Of a stretch of 32,841 nucleotides of DNA, positions 7,481 through 14,455 are shown piece after piece. The notes beneath the pieces are model-generated. The model was not told the origin of the DNA. It made no database searches and saw only the letters and a program-made list of their open reading frames with translations. Location of the stretch: positions 1 to 32,841 of the forward strand of contig NZ_QBUY01000103.1 of the NCBI RefSeq assembly GCF_003121405.1. The letters are read 5' to 3'. Made by a program: the position numbers and the translations under genes. This DNA comes from Paraburkholderia sp. C35 (GTDB taxonomy: Bacteria; Pseudomonadota; Gammaproteobacteria; Burkholderiales; Burkholderiaceae). Position 1 is the first letter of the stretch. Every line of letters starts with the position of its first letter.

Positions 7481-8662
7481 ATGACTGACGTAGTGATCGT
7501 ATCGGCAGCCCGTACGGCTGTCGGCAAATTCGGTGGGTCGCTGGCCAAGATTGCTGCGCCTGAGCTGGGCGCCACGGTGATCCGTGCCGTGCTGGAGCGC
7601 TCGGGCGTGAAGCCCGAGCAGGTAAGCGAAGTCATCATGGGCCAGGTGCTGGCAGCGGGCTCGGGTCAGAACCCGGCGCGTCAGTCGCTGATCAAGGCCG
7701 GCCTGCCGATGGCCGTGCCCGGCATGACCATCAACAAGGTGTGCGGCTCGGGCCTGAAGGCCGTGATGCTGGCCGCCAACGCGATCATCGCGGGCGACGC
7801 CGACATCGTCATCGCAGGCGGTCAGGAAAACATGAGCGCCGCGCCGCACGTGCTGCCGGGCTCGCGCGACGGCTTCCGCATGGGCGATGCCAAGCTGATC
7901 GACACGATGATCGTCGACGGCCTGTGGGACGTGTACAACCAGTACCACATGGGCGTGACGGCTGAGAACGTCGCGAAGGAATACGGCATCACCCGCGAAG
8001 ATCAGGACAAGTTCGCTGCGCTTTCGCAAAATAAGGCGGAAGCCGCACAGAAGGAAGGCCGCTTCAATGATGAAATCGTGCCGATCCAGATTCCGCAACG
8101 CAAGGGCGACCCGCTGTCGTTCGCAACGGATGAATTCGTGCGCCATGGCGTGACGGCTGAATCGCTGGCGGGCCTGAAGCCGGCGTTCTCGAAGGAAGGC
8201 ACGGTGACGGCAGCGAACGCATCGGGCCTGAACGACGGTGCCGCGGCCGTCGTCGTGATGTCGGCGAAGAAGGCCGAGGCGCTCGGCCTCACGCCGCTCG
8301 CGCGCATCAAGGCGTACGCGAACGCGGGCGTCGATCCGAAGGTGATGGGCATGGGCCCGGTGCCGGCATCGCGCCGCTGTCTGGAGCGCGCGGGCTGGAG
8401 CGTGAACGATCTCGACCTGATGGAAATCAACGAGGCGTTCGCGGCACAGGCGCTGGCCGTGCACAAGCAGATGGGCTGGGATCAGTCGAAGATCAACGTG
8501 AACGGCGGCGCAATCGCCATCGGCCACCCGATCGGCGCATCCGGCTGCCGTATTCTCGTTACGCTGCTGCACGAAATGCAGAAGCGCGACGCGAAGAAGG
8601 GCCTCGCGTCGCTGTGTATCGGCGGCGGCATGGGCGTGGCGCTCGCGGTCGAGCGTCCGTAA
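7481..8662 (+). CDS. phaA: Acetyl-CoA acetyltransferase PhaA (beta-ketothiolase)
   Basis: Condenses two acetyl-CoA into acetoacetyl-CoA, the first step of PHB synthesis. Thiolase-fold protein of 393 residues, exactly the expected length. Active-site residues are C88 (NKVCGSGLKAV, acyl acceptor), H349 (GHPIGASG) and C379 (CIGGGMG, general base). AAAGGAAA just before ATG 7481 supports this start over the GTG/ATG about 30 bases upstream. It lies between phaC and phaB in the same orientation. Confidence 0.95.
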   Translation: MTDVVIVSAARTAVGKFGGSLAKIAAPELGATVIRAVLERSGVKPEQVSEVIMGQVLAAGSGQNPARQSLIKAGLPMAVPGMTINKVCGSGLKAVMLAANAIIAGDADIVIAGGQENMSAAPHVLPGSRDGFRMGDAKLIDTMIVDGLWDVYNQYHMGVTAENVAKEYGITREDQDKFAALSQNKAEAAQKEGRFNDEIVPIQIPQRKGDPLSFATDEFVRHGVTAESLAGLKPAFSKEGTVTAANASGLNDGAAAVVVMSAKKAEALGLTPLARIKAYANAGVDPKVMGMGPVPASRRCLERAGWSVNDLDLMEINEAFAAQALAVHKQMGWDQSKINVNGGAIAIGHPIGASGCRILVTLLHEMQKRDAKKGLASLCIGGGMGVALAVERP

Positions 8663-8682
8663 CAGGCCGCAGGCCGTTTCAC

Positions 8683-8716
8683 AAGGAGGCCGCCACGCAT
8701 GCCGGTGTTCGTCTGA
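8683..8716 (+). other. Five-codon ORF (MPVFV) with perfect Shine-Dalgarno
   Basis: AAGGAGG at 8683-8689 is a perfect ribosome-binding site, better than that of any large gene here. It is followed after 9 nt by ATG CCG GTG TTC GTC TGA (8699-8716). It lies in the 179-bp phaA-phaB gap, 21 nt after the phaA stop. It may be a translated minigene or leader influencing phaB expression, a remnant, or chance; no longer frame continues from it. Confidence 0.35.
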
Positions 8717-8841
8717 GAGCGACCGGCAGCGTGGCGCGGTTCGAAGCGGTGGCGCGCTGGAACGGTTGAGCGCGCAACGCAGCGGACATTGCAAGGCACG
8801 AGGCGGCTGGCGTCTCGGAAAACGATAATGGAGTGTGTTTT

Positions 8842-9582
8842 ATGTCACAACGAATTGCGTACGTAACGGGCGGCATGGGTGGCATCGGCACGAGCATTTG
8901 CCAGCGTCTTCTCAAGGATGGCTTCAAGGTGATCGCGGGCTGCGGCCCGAATTCGCCGCGCCGCGTGAAGTGGCTCGAAGACCAGAAAGCGCTGGGCTTC
9001 GACTTCGTCGCGTCGGAAGGCAACGTGGGCGACTGGGAGTCGACCAAGGCTGCGTTCGACAAGGTCAAGGCCGAGTGCGGCGAGATCGACGTGCTGGTCA
9101 ACAATGCGGGCATCACGCGCGACGTCGTGTTCCGCAAGATGACGCACGAAGACTGGACGGCCGTGATCGACACGAACCTGACCAGCCTCTTCAACGTGAC
9201 GAAGCAGGTGATCGACGGCATGGTCGAGCGTGGCTGGGGCCGCGTGATCAATATTTCGTCGGTGAATGGCCAGAAGGGCCAGTTCGGTCAAACGAACTAT
9301 TCGACCGCGAAGGCGGGGATCCACGGTTTCACGATGGCGCTCGCGCAGGAAGTGGCCACCAAGGGCGTGACGGTCAATACCGTGTCGCCGGGCTACATCG
9401 GCACGGACATGGTGAAGTCGATCCGCGCCGACGTGCTGGAAAAGATTGTCGCGACGATTCCGGTGCGCCGTCTCGGCACGCCGGATGAAATCGGGTCGAT
9501 CGTTGCATGGCTGGCGTCGGACGAGTCGGGCTTCTCGACGGGAGCTGACTTCTCGCTGAACGGCGGCCTGCATATGGGCTGA
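8842..9582 (+). CDS. phaB: NADPH-dependent acetoacetyl-CoA reductase PhaB
   Basis: Reduces acetoacetyl-CoA to (R)-3-hydroxybutyryl-CoA, the monomer used by PhaC. Short-chain dehydrogenase of 246 residues, the same length as the C. necator enzyme. It shows the cofactor-binding TGGMGGIG motif (residues 9-16), NNAG (87-90) and the catalytic S140, Y153 and K157, numbered as in C. necator PhaB. GGAG at 8830-8833 is 8 nt before ATG 8842; a GTG at 8833 in frame is less likely. Confidence 0.95.
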   Translation: MSQRIAYVTGGMGGIGTSICQRLLKDGFKVIAGCGPNSPRRVKWLEDQKALGFDFVASEGNVGDWESTKAAFDKVKAECGEIDVLVNNAGITRDVVFRKMTHEDWTAVIDTNLTSLFNVTKQVIDGMVERGWGRVINISSVNGQKGQFGQTNYSTAKAGIHGFTMALAQEVATKGVTVNTVSPGYIGTDMVKSIRADVLEKIVATIPVRRLGTPDEIGSIVAWLASDESGFSTGADFSLNGGLHMG

Positions 9583-9588
9583 TCCGTG

Positions 9589-9628
9589 AACGTCCTGTTT
9601 CGTGGTGGCTTGAACGAAGCAGGACGTT
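9589..9628 (+). terminator. Strong hairpin after phaB
   Basis: Positions 9589-9603 pair with 9614-9628 over 15 bp with one G-T pair and a 10-nt loop. There is no T-run, so it may protect the 3' end of phaCAB mRNA or act with the next hairpin rather than terminate alone. Confidence 0.55.
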
Positions 9629-9650
9629 GCATGGCTCAGATGTTTCTGAC

Positions 9651-9699
9651 GGCGTCTTGTACGCGCAGCGTCGCGCTGTGCGTGCGACAGGACGCCGTT
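9651..9699 (+). terminator. Second hairpin before phaR
   Basis: GGCGTCTTGT (9651-9660) pairs with ACAGGACGCC (9687-9696, one G-T), and ACGCGCAGCG (9661-9670) pairs with CGCTGTGCGT (9674-9683, one mismatch). The result is a long stem with a 3-nt tip loop, followed by GTTT. It is a candidate weak terminator or attenuator separating phaCAB from phaR. Confidence 0.5.
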
Positions 9700-9730
9700 T
9701 CTGCGCTTCATTCGCGCTCAAAGGCGTTAC

Positions 9731-10309
9731 ATGACCACTACTACAAAGAAAACAGCCGAACGACTCATTAAGAAATATCCGAACCGTCGACTGTACGATA
9801 CAGAGACCAGCACTTACATCACGTTGACTGATGTGAAGCAGCTCGTGCTGGATCAGGAGGATTTCAAGGTCATCGATGCCAAGAGCAACGAAGACCTGAC
9901 GCGCAGCATCCTGCTACAGATCATTCTCGAAGAGGAAAGCGGCGGCCTGCCGATGTTCTCGTCGATCATGCTGTCGCAGATCATCCGTTTTTACGGACAC
10001 GCGATGCAAGGGATGATGGGCACGTACCTGGAAAAGAACATCCAGGCGTTCATCGACATCCAGAACAAGCTTGCCGATCAGTCGAAGGGCCTGTACGAAG
10101 GCAAGTCGATGAATCCGGAAGTCTGGTCGCAGTTCATGAACATGCAGGCCCCGATGATGCAGGGGATGATGACGAGCTACATCGAACAGTCGAAGAACAT
10201 GTTCGTGCAGATGCAGGAGCAGATGCAGAACCAGGCGAAGACGATGTTCAGCACGTTCCCGTTTACGCAGCCCGCGGCGCAGGGGAATCCGGAGCCGGAG
10301 AAGAAGTAG
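9731..10309 (+). CDS. phaR: Polyhydroxyalkanoate synthesis regulator PhaR
   Basis: DNA-binding repressor that also binds PHA granules and thereby derepresses phasin and pha genes when polymer is made. The 192-residue protein has the N-terminal PHB/PHA accumulation regulator domain (about 10-70: LIKKYPNRRLYDTETSTYIT), followed by repeated C-terminal PHB-accumulation motifs (about 75-165) rich in Met and Gln. AAGG about 7 nt before ATG 9731 supports the start. No phasin gene is present in the window, so its targets other than pha promoters lie elsewhere. Confidence 0.95.
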   Translation: MTTTTKKTAERLIKKYPNRRLYDTETSTYITLTDVKQLVLDQEDFKVIDAKSNEDLTRSILLQIILEEESGGLPMFSSIMLSQIIRFYGHAMQGMMGTYLEKNIQAFIDIQNKLADQSKGLYEGKSMNPEVWSQFMNMQAPMMQGMMTSYIEQSKNMFVQMQEQMQNQAKTMFSTFPFTQPAAQGNPEPEKK

Positions 10310-10629
10310 GGCGGTGCGTCGACTGGCGAGATAGATCGCAGCGGCTCGAATACGCCCGGCGTGGTGCCGGGCGGTGAGCTTTCGTGCTGGTGATTTTGTC
10401 GCGGGCGCTTCGTGTTGCCGCTGATGCTGATTCTGCAATTCCGATCTTCGCGCCGCTGGCGTGTCGGTTTTCCTGATTGCTCAAAAAAATCCGAGTGATT
10501 GCAAACGCGAGCCGTGAATTTTCGGAAATTTAAACGTCGTGGATTAAATGAGATCGTTTAGTTTTCTGATTATTTGCATTGATTTGAATATTCGCAATTA
10601 AATCGATTCAATTTTCAGAATACCTGGTG

Positions 10630-10659
10630 TTGACGTGGGTTATGTCGCCGCTCTAATAT
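10630..10659 (+). promoter_or_regulatory. Promoter candidate for a short transcript
   Basis: TTGACG (10630-10635) and TAATAT (10654-10659) are separated by 18 bp, with an A/T-rich stretch upstream that could serve as an UP element. The predicted start is near 10666, about 75 bp before an intrinsic terminator. Confidence 0.5.
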
Positions 10660-10665
10660 GATTTC

Positions 10666-10770
10666 ACGTTCAGGCACCGCTTGAATCGTTCGTCGAAGGG
10701 TGATCCATTTTTGACGAAAGATACGATCAAAGACAGCCAAACAGCCGCTTTAGCGGCTGTTTTCATTTTT
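10666..10770 (+). ncRNA. Candidate small RNA, about 105 nt
   Basis: The interval runs from a predicted transcription start to a T-tailed terminator and holds no ORF with a ribosome site. Besides the terminator it can form an internal hairpin between roughly 10686-10699 (ATCGTTCGTCGAA) and 10711-10728 (GACGAA and ACGAT elements), with a bulge. No known RNA family was recognised. It could alternatively be a leader fragment or non-functional. Confidence 0.4.
10739..10770 (+). terminator. Intrinsic terminator
   Basis: AAACAGCCGC (10739-10748) pairs with GCGGCTGTTT (10753-10762) around a TTTA loop, and the following tract TTTCATTTTTT is T-rich. It is a strong terminator with no coding gene immediately in front of it, which is the main support for the candidate small RNA. 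Confidence 0.85.
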
Positions 10771-10969
10771 TGCGGAGCGAAAGCGTGTGTCGTGGAATTC
10801 CAATCTCAGTGAAGCAAAGTGCGAAATTTATCCATTGAATCGACGCATTCGATTTACTGGTTATTTTTCACCACCATCTGAAAATTCAATCCGTGAACCG
10901 GTTTTCAGGAAATATTTCTGTTTTCCGGTATGTCTACCTCAGCCGTCCATGTTTGGGGCATCAAGGCGG

Positions 10970-10998
10970 TTTACAGGATGTACCAAAGTTGGTACAGT
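10970..10998 (+). promoter_or_regulatory. Toxin-antitoxin promoter with palindromic operator
   Basis: TGTACCAA (10979-10986) and TTGGTACA (10989-10996) are perfect 8-bp arms 2 bp apart. The palindrome lies between TTTACA (10970-10975) and TACAGT (10993-10998), a -35/-10 pair with 17-bp spacing. This is the usual layout for autorepression by a HigA-type antitoxin. The predicted start is near 11005. Confidence 0.65.
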
Positions 10999-11071
10999 AT
11001 CTCTGTCGCACGCGACTCCGAAGCAGCGTCCAATACCCGTCGTCCTGTCCGTATGTTTTTTCCGGACTGAC

Positions 11072-11374
11072 ATGGGCAATGAACCCGTGCGGCAATGGCT
11101 GCGGGATCTTGAACCCGAAGACAGGAAAGCAATCGGCGAGGACGTGAAGACCGTGCAATTCGGTTGGCCGCTAGGGATGCCGCTAGTGCGGAAGATGGGA
11201 CGCGATCTGTGGGAAATTCGCACTACGCTGCCGCAGCGCATCGCGCGCGTGCTGTTCACCGTGGTGAACGCGAACATGGTCTTGTTGCACGGCTTCATCA
11301 AGAAATCGCAGGCGACGCCACAAACCGATCTGGAAATCGCAAAGGACAGGCTGCGTCAGTTGCATAGCAGTTAA
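11072..11374 (+). CDS. RelE/HigB-like toxin (Gp49 family)
   Basis: Toxin of a type II pair, probably a ribosome-dependent mRNA endonuclease by family (Gp49/HigB-like). Recognisable segments are GNEPVRQWLRDL, FGWPLGMPLVRKM, LWEIRTTL, RIARVLFTVV and LLHGFIKKSQATP. ATG 11072 is the first in-frame ATG after the predicted promoter and gives 100 residues. However, homologous toxins carry a strand of the type xxxFYRT before GNEPV, and the matching SVCFFRTD is encoded just upstream (11048-11071). The true start may therefore be non-standard (CTG 11045 or ATA 11033) or the ATG at 10949, which would put the operator inside the gene. No good ribosome site is visible. It ends 18 nt before the antitoxin. 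Confidence 0.8.
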   Translation: MGNEPVRQWLRDLEPEDRKAIGEDVKTVQFGWPLGMPLVRKMGRDLWEIRTTLPQRIARVLFTVVNANMVLLHGFIKKSQATPQTDLEIAKDRLRQLHSS

Positions 11375-11392
11375 GCGCAAAAGAGGTGTGTG

Positions 11393-11689
11393 ATGGCAAA
11401 CAGGCACGTGAGCAGGCACATAGGCGGGAATTTCGACGACTTCCTTGCTGAAGAATCGCTGCTCGAAGAAGTCACGGCTACCGCCATGAAGCGCGTTATC
11501 GCGTGGCAGATCGAACAGGAAATGAAGGCGCAAAATCTGACCAAGACTCGTATGGCTGCGAAGATGAATACGAGTCGCGCCGCGTTGAACCGTTTATTGG
11601 ATCAGGAAGACACGAGTCTCACGCTCACAACGCTCGTTAGCGCCGCGAACGCGCTGGGAAAGAAGTTCAGATTTGAACTCGCGTCGTGA
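11393..11689 (+). CDS. XRE/HigA-like antitoxin
   Basis: 98-residue antitoxin with a C-terminal helix-turn-helix (about residues 45-85: NLTKTRMAAKMNTSRAALNRLLD, DTSLTLTTLVSAANALG). The N-terminal part probably wraps the toxin. AAGAGG at 11381-11386 lies 6 nt before ATG 11393. Toxin-first order, the short gap and the upstream palindrome fit the HigBA arrangement, with the antitoxin or complex repressing its own promoter. Confidence 0.87.
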   Translation: MANRHVSRHIGGNFDDFLAEESLLEEVTATAMKRVIAWQIEQEMKAQNLTKTRMAAKMNTSRAALNRLLDQEDTSLTLTTLVSAANALGKKFRFELAS

Positions 11690-11796
11690 TGCAGCCGTGC
11701 AGGACGGCGACGTATTGTTTGCACGACCGATCAGCGCACGTTAGGGACCCGTTGTCTGCCTCCGCCAAAGTGCACGTCGGCGGCCCCCACCCACGG

Positions 11797-11802
11797 TATA
11801 AT
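11797..11802 (+). promoter_or_regulatory. -10 element, probable rimO promoter
   Basis: A perfect TATAAT stands in GC-rich DNA 174 bp before rimO. No good -35 hexamer was found 16-19 bp upstream, so it is a partial promoter call. The 286-bp gap after the antitoxin otherwise shows nothing recognisable. Confidence 0.4.
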
Positions 11803-11975
11803 CCGAGGTTGCTTGCGCGGGGCCCAACCGTTTCCCACAAGATCCACATGGCCCCATTTCGCGACGGCGCTCGCCACGAGAAAGCCGTCGCCCGGTGCAC
11901 CCACGTTTGCCGCGATTCTGGCGTTTGGGCTGCACGCCCAAGCCGTCACTCATCGCTCTCGCAGGACCATTCTCT

Positions 11976-13367
11976 ATGTCGCAGACTTCGATCCCCGCCG
12001 CGCCGACCGCTTCGATTCCGAAGGTCGGGTTCGTATCCCTCGGATGTCCCAAAGCTTTGGTCGACTCCGAACAGATCATCACCCAATTGCGCGCGGAGGG
12101 TTACGAAATCTCCGGCACCTATGACGGCGCGGACCTCGTCGTCGTCAACACCTGTGGTTTCATCGACGAAGCCGTGCAGGAAAGCCTCGACGCCATCGGC
12201 GAAGCGCTGAACGAAAACGGCAAGGTGATCGTCACCGGCTGCCTCGGCGCGAAGCAGAGCGCAAGCGGCTCGAACCTGATCGAAGAAGTGCATCCGAAGG
12301 TGCTGGCCGTGACGGGCCCGCACGCCGTCGGCGAAGTGATGCAGGCGGTGCATAGCCATCTGCCTAAGCCGCACGATCCGTTCGTCGATCTCGTGCCCGC
12401 CGCGGGCGTCAAGCTGACGCCGCGTCACTACGCGTACCTGAAGATTTCCGAAGGCTGCAACCACCGCTGCACGTTCTGCATCATCCCGTCGATGCGCGGC
12501 GACCTCGTGTCGCGCCCCGTCGCCGAAGTGATGCTCGAAGCGGAAAACCTGTTCAAGTCGGGTGTGAAGGAACTGCTGGTGATCTCGCAGGACACCAGCG
12601 CCTACGGCGTCGATGTCAAGTACCGCACCGGCTTCTGGAACGGCAAGCCGATCAAGACGCGCATGACGGACCTCGTCGGCGCGCTGGGCGAACTGGCCGC
12701 GCAATATGGTGCGTGGGTGCGTCTGCATTACGTGTATCCGTACCCGAGCGTCGACGAAGTCATTCCGATGATGGCGGAAGGCCCGTTCAAGGGCCACGTG
12801 CTCCCGTATCTGGATGTGCCGTTCCAGCACGCGCACCCGGAAGTGCTCAAGCGCATGAAGCGTCCCGCGAACGCGGAAAAGGTCATGGAGCGCGTGCGTG
12901 CCTGGCGCGAGATCTGCCCGGACCTGACCATCCGCAGCACCTTCATCGCCGGCTTCCCGGGCGAGACGGAAGAGCAGTTCGAAACGCTGCTCGACTTCAT
13001 CCGTGAAGCGGAACTGGACCGCGTCGGCTGCTTCGCGTATTCGCCTGTCGAAGGCGCGAGCGCCAATGAACTCGACGGCGCATTGCCCGACGAAGTGCGC
13101 GAGGCACGCCGCGCGCGCTTCATGGAAGTGGCCGAAGAAGTGTCGGCGAAACGCATCGCGCGCAAAGTCGGCAAGACGTTGAAAGTGCTCGTCGACGAAA
13201 TCAATCCCGATGGCGGTATCGGCCGCACGGCGGCAGATGCACCGGAAATCGACGGCGTGGTCTATATCGCGCCCGCGACCAAGGCGTCGAAGCGCTACAA
13301 GGTCGGCGATATCGTGTCGGTGAAGATCACGGGCGCGGACGGCCACGATCTGTGGGGCGAGGTCTAA
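11976..13367 (+). CDS. rimO: Ribosomal protein S12 methylthiotransferase RimO
   Basis: Radical-SAM enzyme that adds a methylthio group to the conserved aspartate of ribosomal protein S12. The 463-residue protein has the N-terminal UPF0004 domain (VGFVSLGCPKALVDSE, with C24 as one cluster ligand), the radical-SAM cluster CX3CX2C as C161, C165 and C168 (CNHRCTFC), and a C-terminal TRAM domain. ATG 11976, with AGGA 9 nt upstream, starts just before the conserved domain; an in-frame ATG at 11895 would add 27 unrelated residues. It is followed after 3 nt by the sugar kinase. Confidence 0.95.
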   Translation: MSQTSIPAAPTASIPKVGFVSLGCPKALVDSEQIITQLRAEGYEISGTYDGADLVVVNTCGFIDEAVQESLDAIGEALNENGKVIVTGCLGAKQSASGSNLIEEVHPKVLAVTGPHAVGEVMQAVHSHLPKPHDPFVDLVPAAGVKLTPRHYAYLKISEGCNHRCTFCIIPSMRGDLVSRPVAEVMLEAENLFKSGVKELLVISQDTSAYGVDVKYRTGFWNGKPIKTRMTDLVGALGELAAQYGAWVRLHYVYPYPSVDEVIPMMAEGPFKGHVLPYLDVPFQHAHPEVLKRMKRPANAEKVMERVRAWREICPDLTIRSTFIAGFPGETEEQFETLLDFIREAELDRVGCFAYSPVEGASANELDGALPDEVREARRARFMEVAEEVSAKRIARKVGKTLKVLVDEINPDGGIGRTAADAPEIDGVVYIAPATKASKRYKVGDIVSVKITGADGHDLWGEV

Positions 13368-13370
13368 GCG

Positions 13371-14321
13371 ATGTCGCAGAGCACGCAAACGGGCACGCAA
13401 GCGAATACGCCGTCAATCCTCGCGCTTGGCGAGGCGATGATCGAATTCAACCAGTCGGAAAAAGATCAGCCGACGTATCTGCAAGGCTTCGGCGGCGATA
13501 CATCGAACTTCTGCTTCGCGGCTGCGCGGCAGGGCGCATCGACGGGTTTCGTGTCCGCAGTCGGCCATGACCAGTTCGGGCGTCTGCTGCTCGATCTGTG
13601 GCAGCGCGAGCATGTCGATACGTCCTTCGTGCGCGTCGACGAGCAGGCTCCGACAGGCGTGTATGTCGTTTCGCACGGTCCGTCCGGTCATCAGTTCGAC
13701 TATCTGCGCGCCGGTTCGGCAGCGAGCCGTTACGCACCGCGCGATCTGCCGCTCGATGCCATCGCTGCCGCCAGGGTGATCCATCTGTCGGGCATCAGCC
13801 TTGCCATTAGCGTGACTGCCTGCGATGCCGCGTTCGCCGCGATCGCCCATGCGCGTGCCAACAACACGCTGGTCAGCTTCGACACGAATCTGCGCCTCAA
13901 GCTGTGGCCGCTCGCGCGGGCGCGCGCCGTGATGCTCGAAGCGATCCGCCAGACGGACATCTGCCTGCCGAGCTGGGACGACGTCACGGAACTGACCGGC
14001 CTCACCGAGCGCGACGACATCGTCGATTTCCTGCTCGCCCAAGGCCCGCGCGTCGTCGCTTTGAAGCTGGGCAAGGAAGGCTCGTATATCGCGACGCCCG
14101 ACGAACGCCGCGTGGTGCCTGGCCACGTCGTGAAGGCTGTCGATGCCACTGGCGCGGGCGACTGTTTCGGCGGCGCGTTCATCGCGCGCATCGTGGCGGG
14201 CGACGATCCGTTCCAGGCGGCGCGTTACGCCAATGTCGCGGCTGCGCTCTCGACGCAAGGCTACGGCGCCGTCGCGCCAATCCCCGAACGCGCGGCGGTA
14301 GAGAAGCTCCTCGGCGCCTGA
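13371..14321 (+). CDS. kdgK: PfkB-family sugar kinase, probable KDG kinase
   Basis: Ribokinase/PfkB carbohydrate kinase of 316 residues. By overall resemblance it is a 2-dehydro-3-deoxygluconokinase, phosphorylating KDG in the Entner-Doudoroff and uronate pathways. Visible features are the N-terminal GEAMIEFNQ and GGDTSNFCFAAARQG sugar-binding segments and the C-terminal PfkB signature DATGAGDCFGGAF, with catalytic D264. GAGG at 13359-13362, inside the end of rimO, gives an 8-nt spacing to ATG 13371, so the kinase is probably translated from the rimO message. The exact sugar substrate is inferred; other PfkB kinases cannot be ruled out. Confidence 0.8.
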   Translation: MSQSTQTGTQANTPSILALGEAMIEFNQSEKDQPTYLQGFGGDTSNFCFAAARQGASTGFVSAVGHDQFGRLLLDLWQREHVDTSFVRVDEQAPTGVYVVSHGPSGHQFDYLRAGSAASRYAPRDLPLDAIAAARVIHLSGISLAISVTACDAAFAAIAHARANNTLVSFDTNLRLKLWPLARARAVMLEAIRQTDICLPSWDDVTELTGLTERDDIVDFLLAQGPRVVALKLGKEGSYIATPDERRVVPGHVVKAVDATGAGDCFGGAFIARIVAGDDPFQAARYANVAAALSTQGYGAVAPIPERAAVEKLLGA

Positions 14322-14354
14322 CCGCTCGCTCACGCTGCACAATAGCGTCAGCAG

Positions 14355-14381
14355 TGCCGGATTCGACGCATGAATCCGGCA
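14355..14381 (+). terminator. Hairpin after the sugar kinase
   Basis: TGCCGGATTC (14355-14364) and GAATCCGGCA (14372-14381) form a perfect 10-bp stem with a 7-nt loop. There is no T-run, so termination is uncertain; it may mark the end of the rimO-kinase transcript. Confidence 0.5.
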
Positions 14382-14455
14382 ACTCCGGTATGTTCAGCAG
14401 TGCATGGTCACGCAATTGGTGACATTCATCTGAGACAAGTGAGAGGAGACAGGCG

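Larger units (their letters stand above)
10310..11071. other. AT-richer intergenic patch, phaR to toxin
   Basis: No credible protein gene is seen in these 762 bases. A GC hairpin (10353-10360 with 10366-10373) follows phaR. Positions 10480-10640 and 10780-10930 are clearly AT-richer than the surroundings. The patch contains a promoter-like pair at 10630-10659, an intrinsic terminator at 10739-10770 and the toxin-antitoxin operator at 10979-10996. Composition and content suggest acquired DNA between phaR and rimO. Confidence 0.7.

Noticed and set aside
8835..9488. 217-codon plus-strand frame overlapping phaB
   Set aside because: A +1-shifted reading of phaB; the phaB frame carries every catalytic residue.
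10787..11071. N-terminal extension of the toxin frame from a GTG at 10787
   Set aside because: It would run through the AT-rich patch and the palindromic promoter; only the last few codons resemble the toxin family.
11946..13400. 484-codon minus-strand frame opposite rimO
   Set aside because: Antisense shadow with no family resemblance; rimO on the plus strand is unambiguous.
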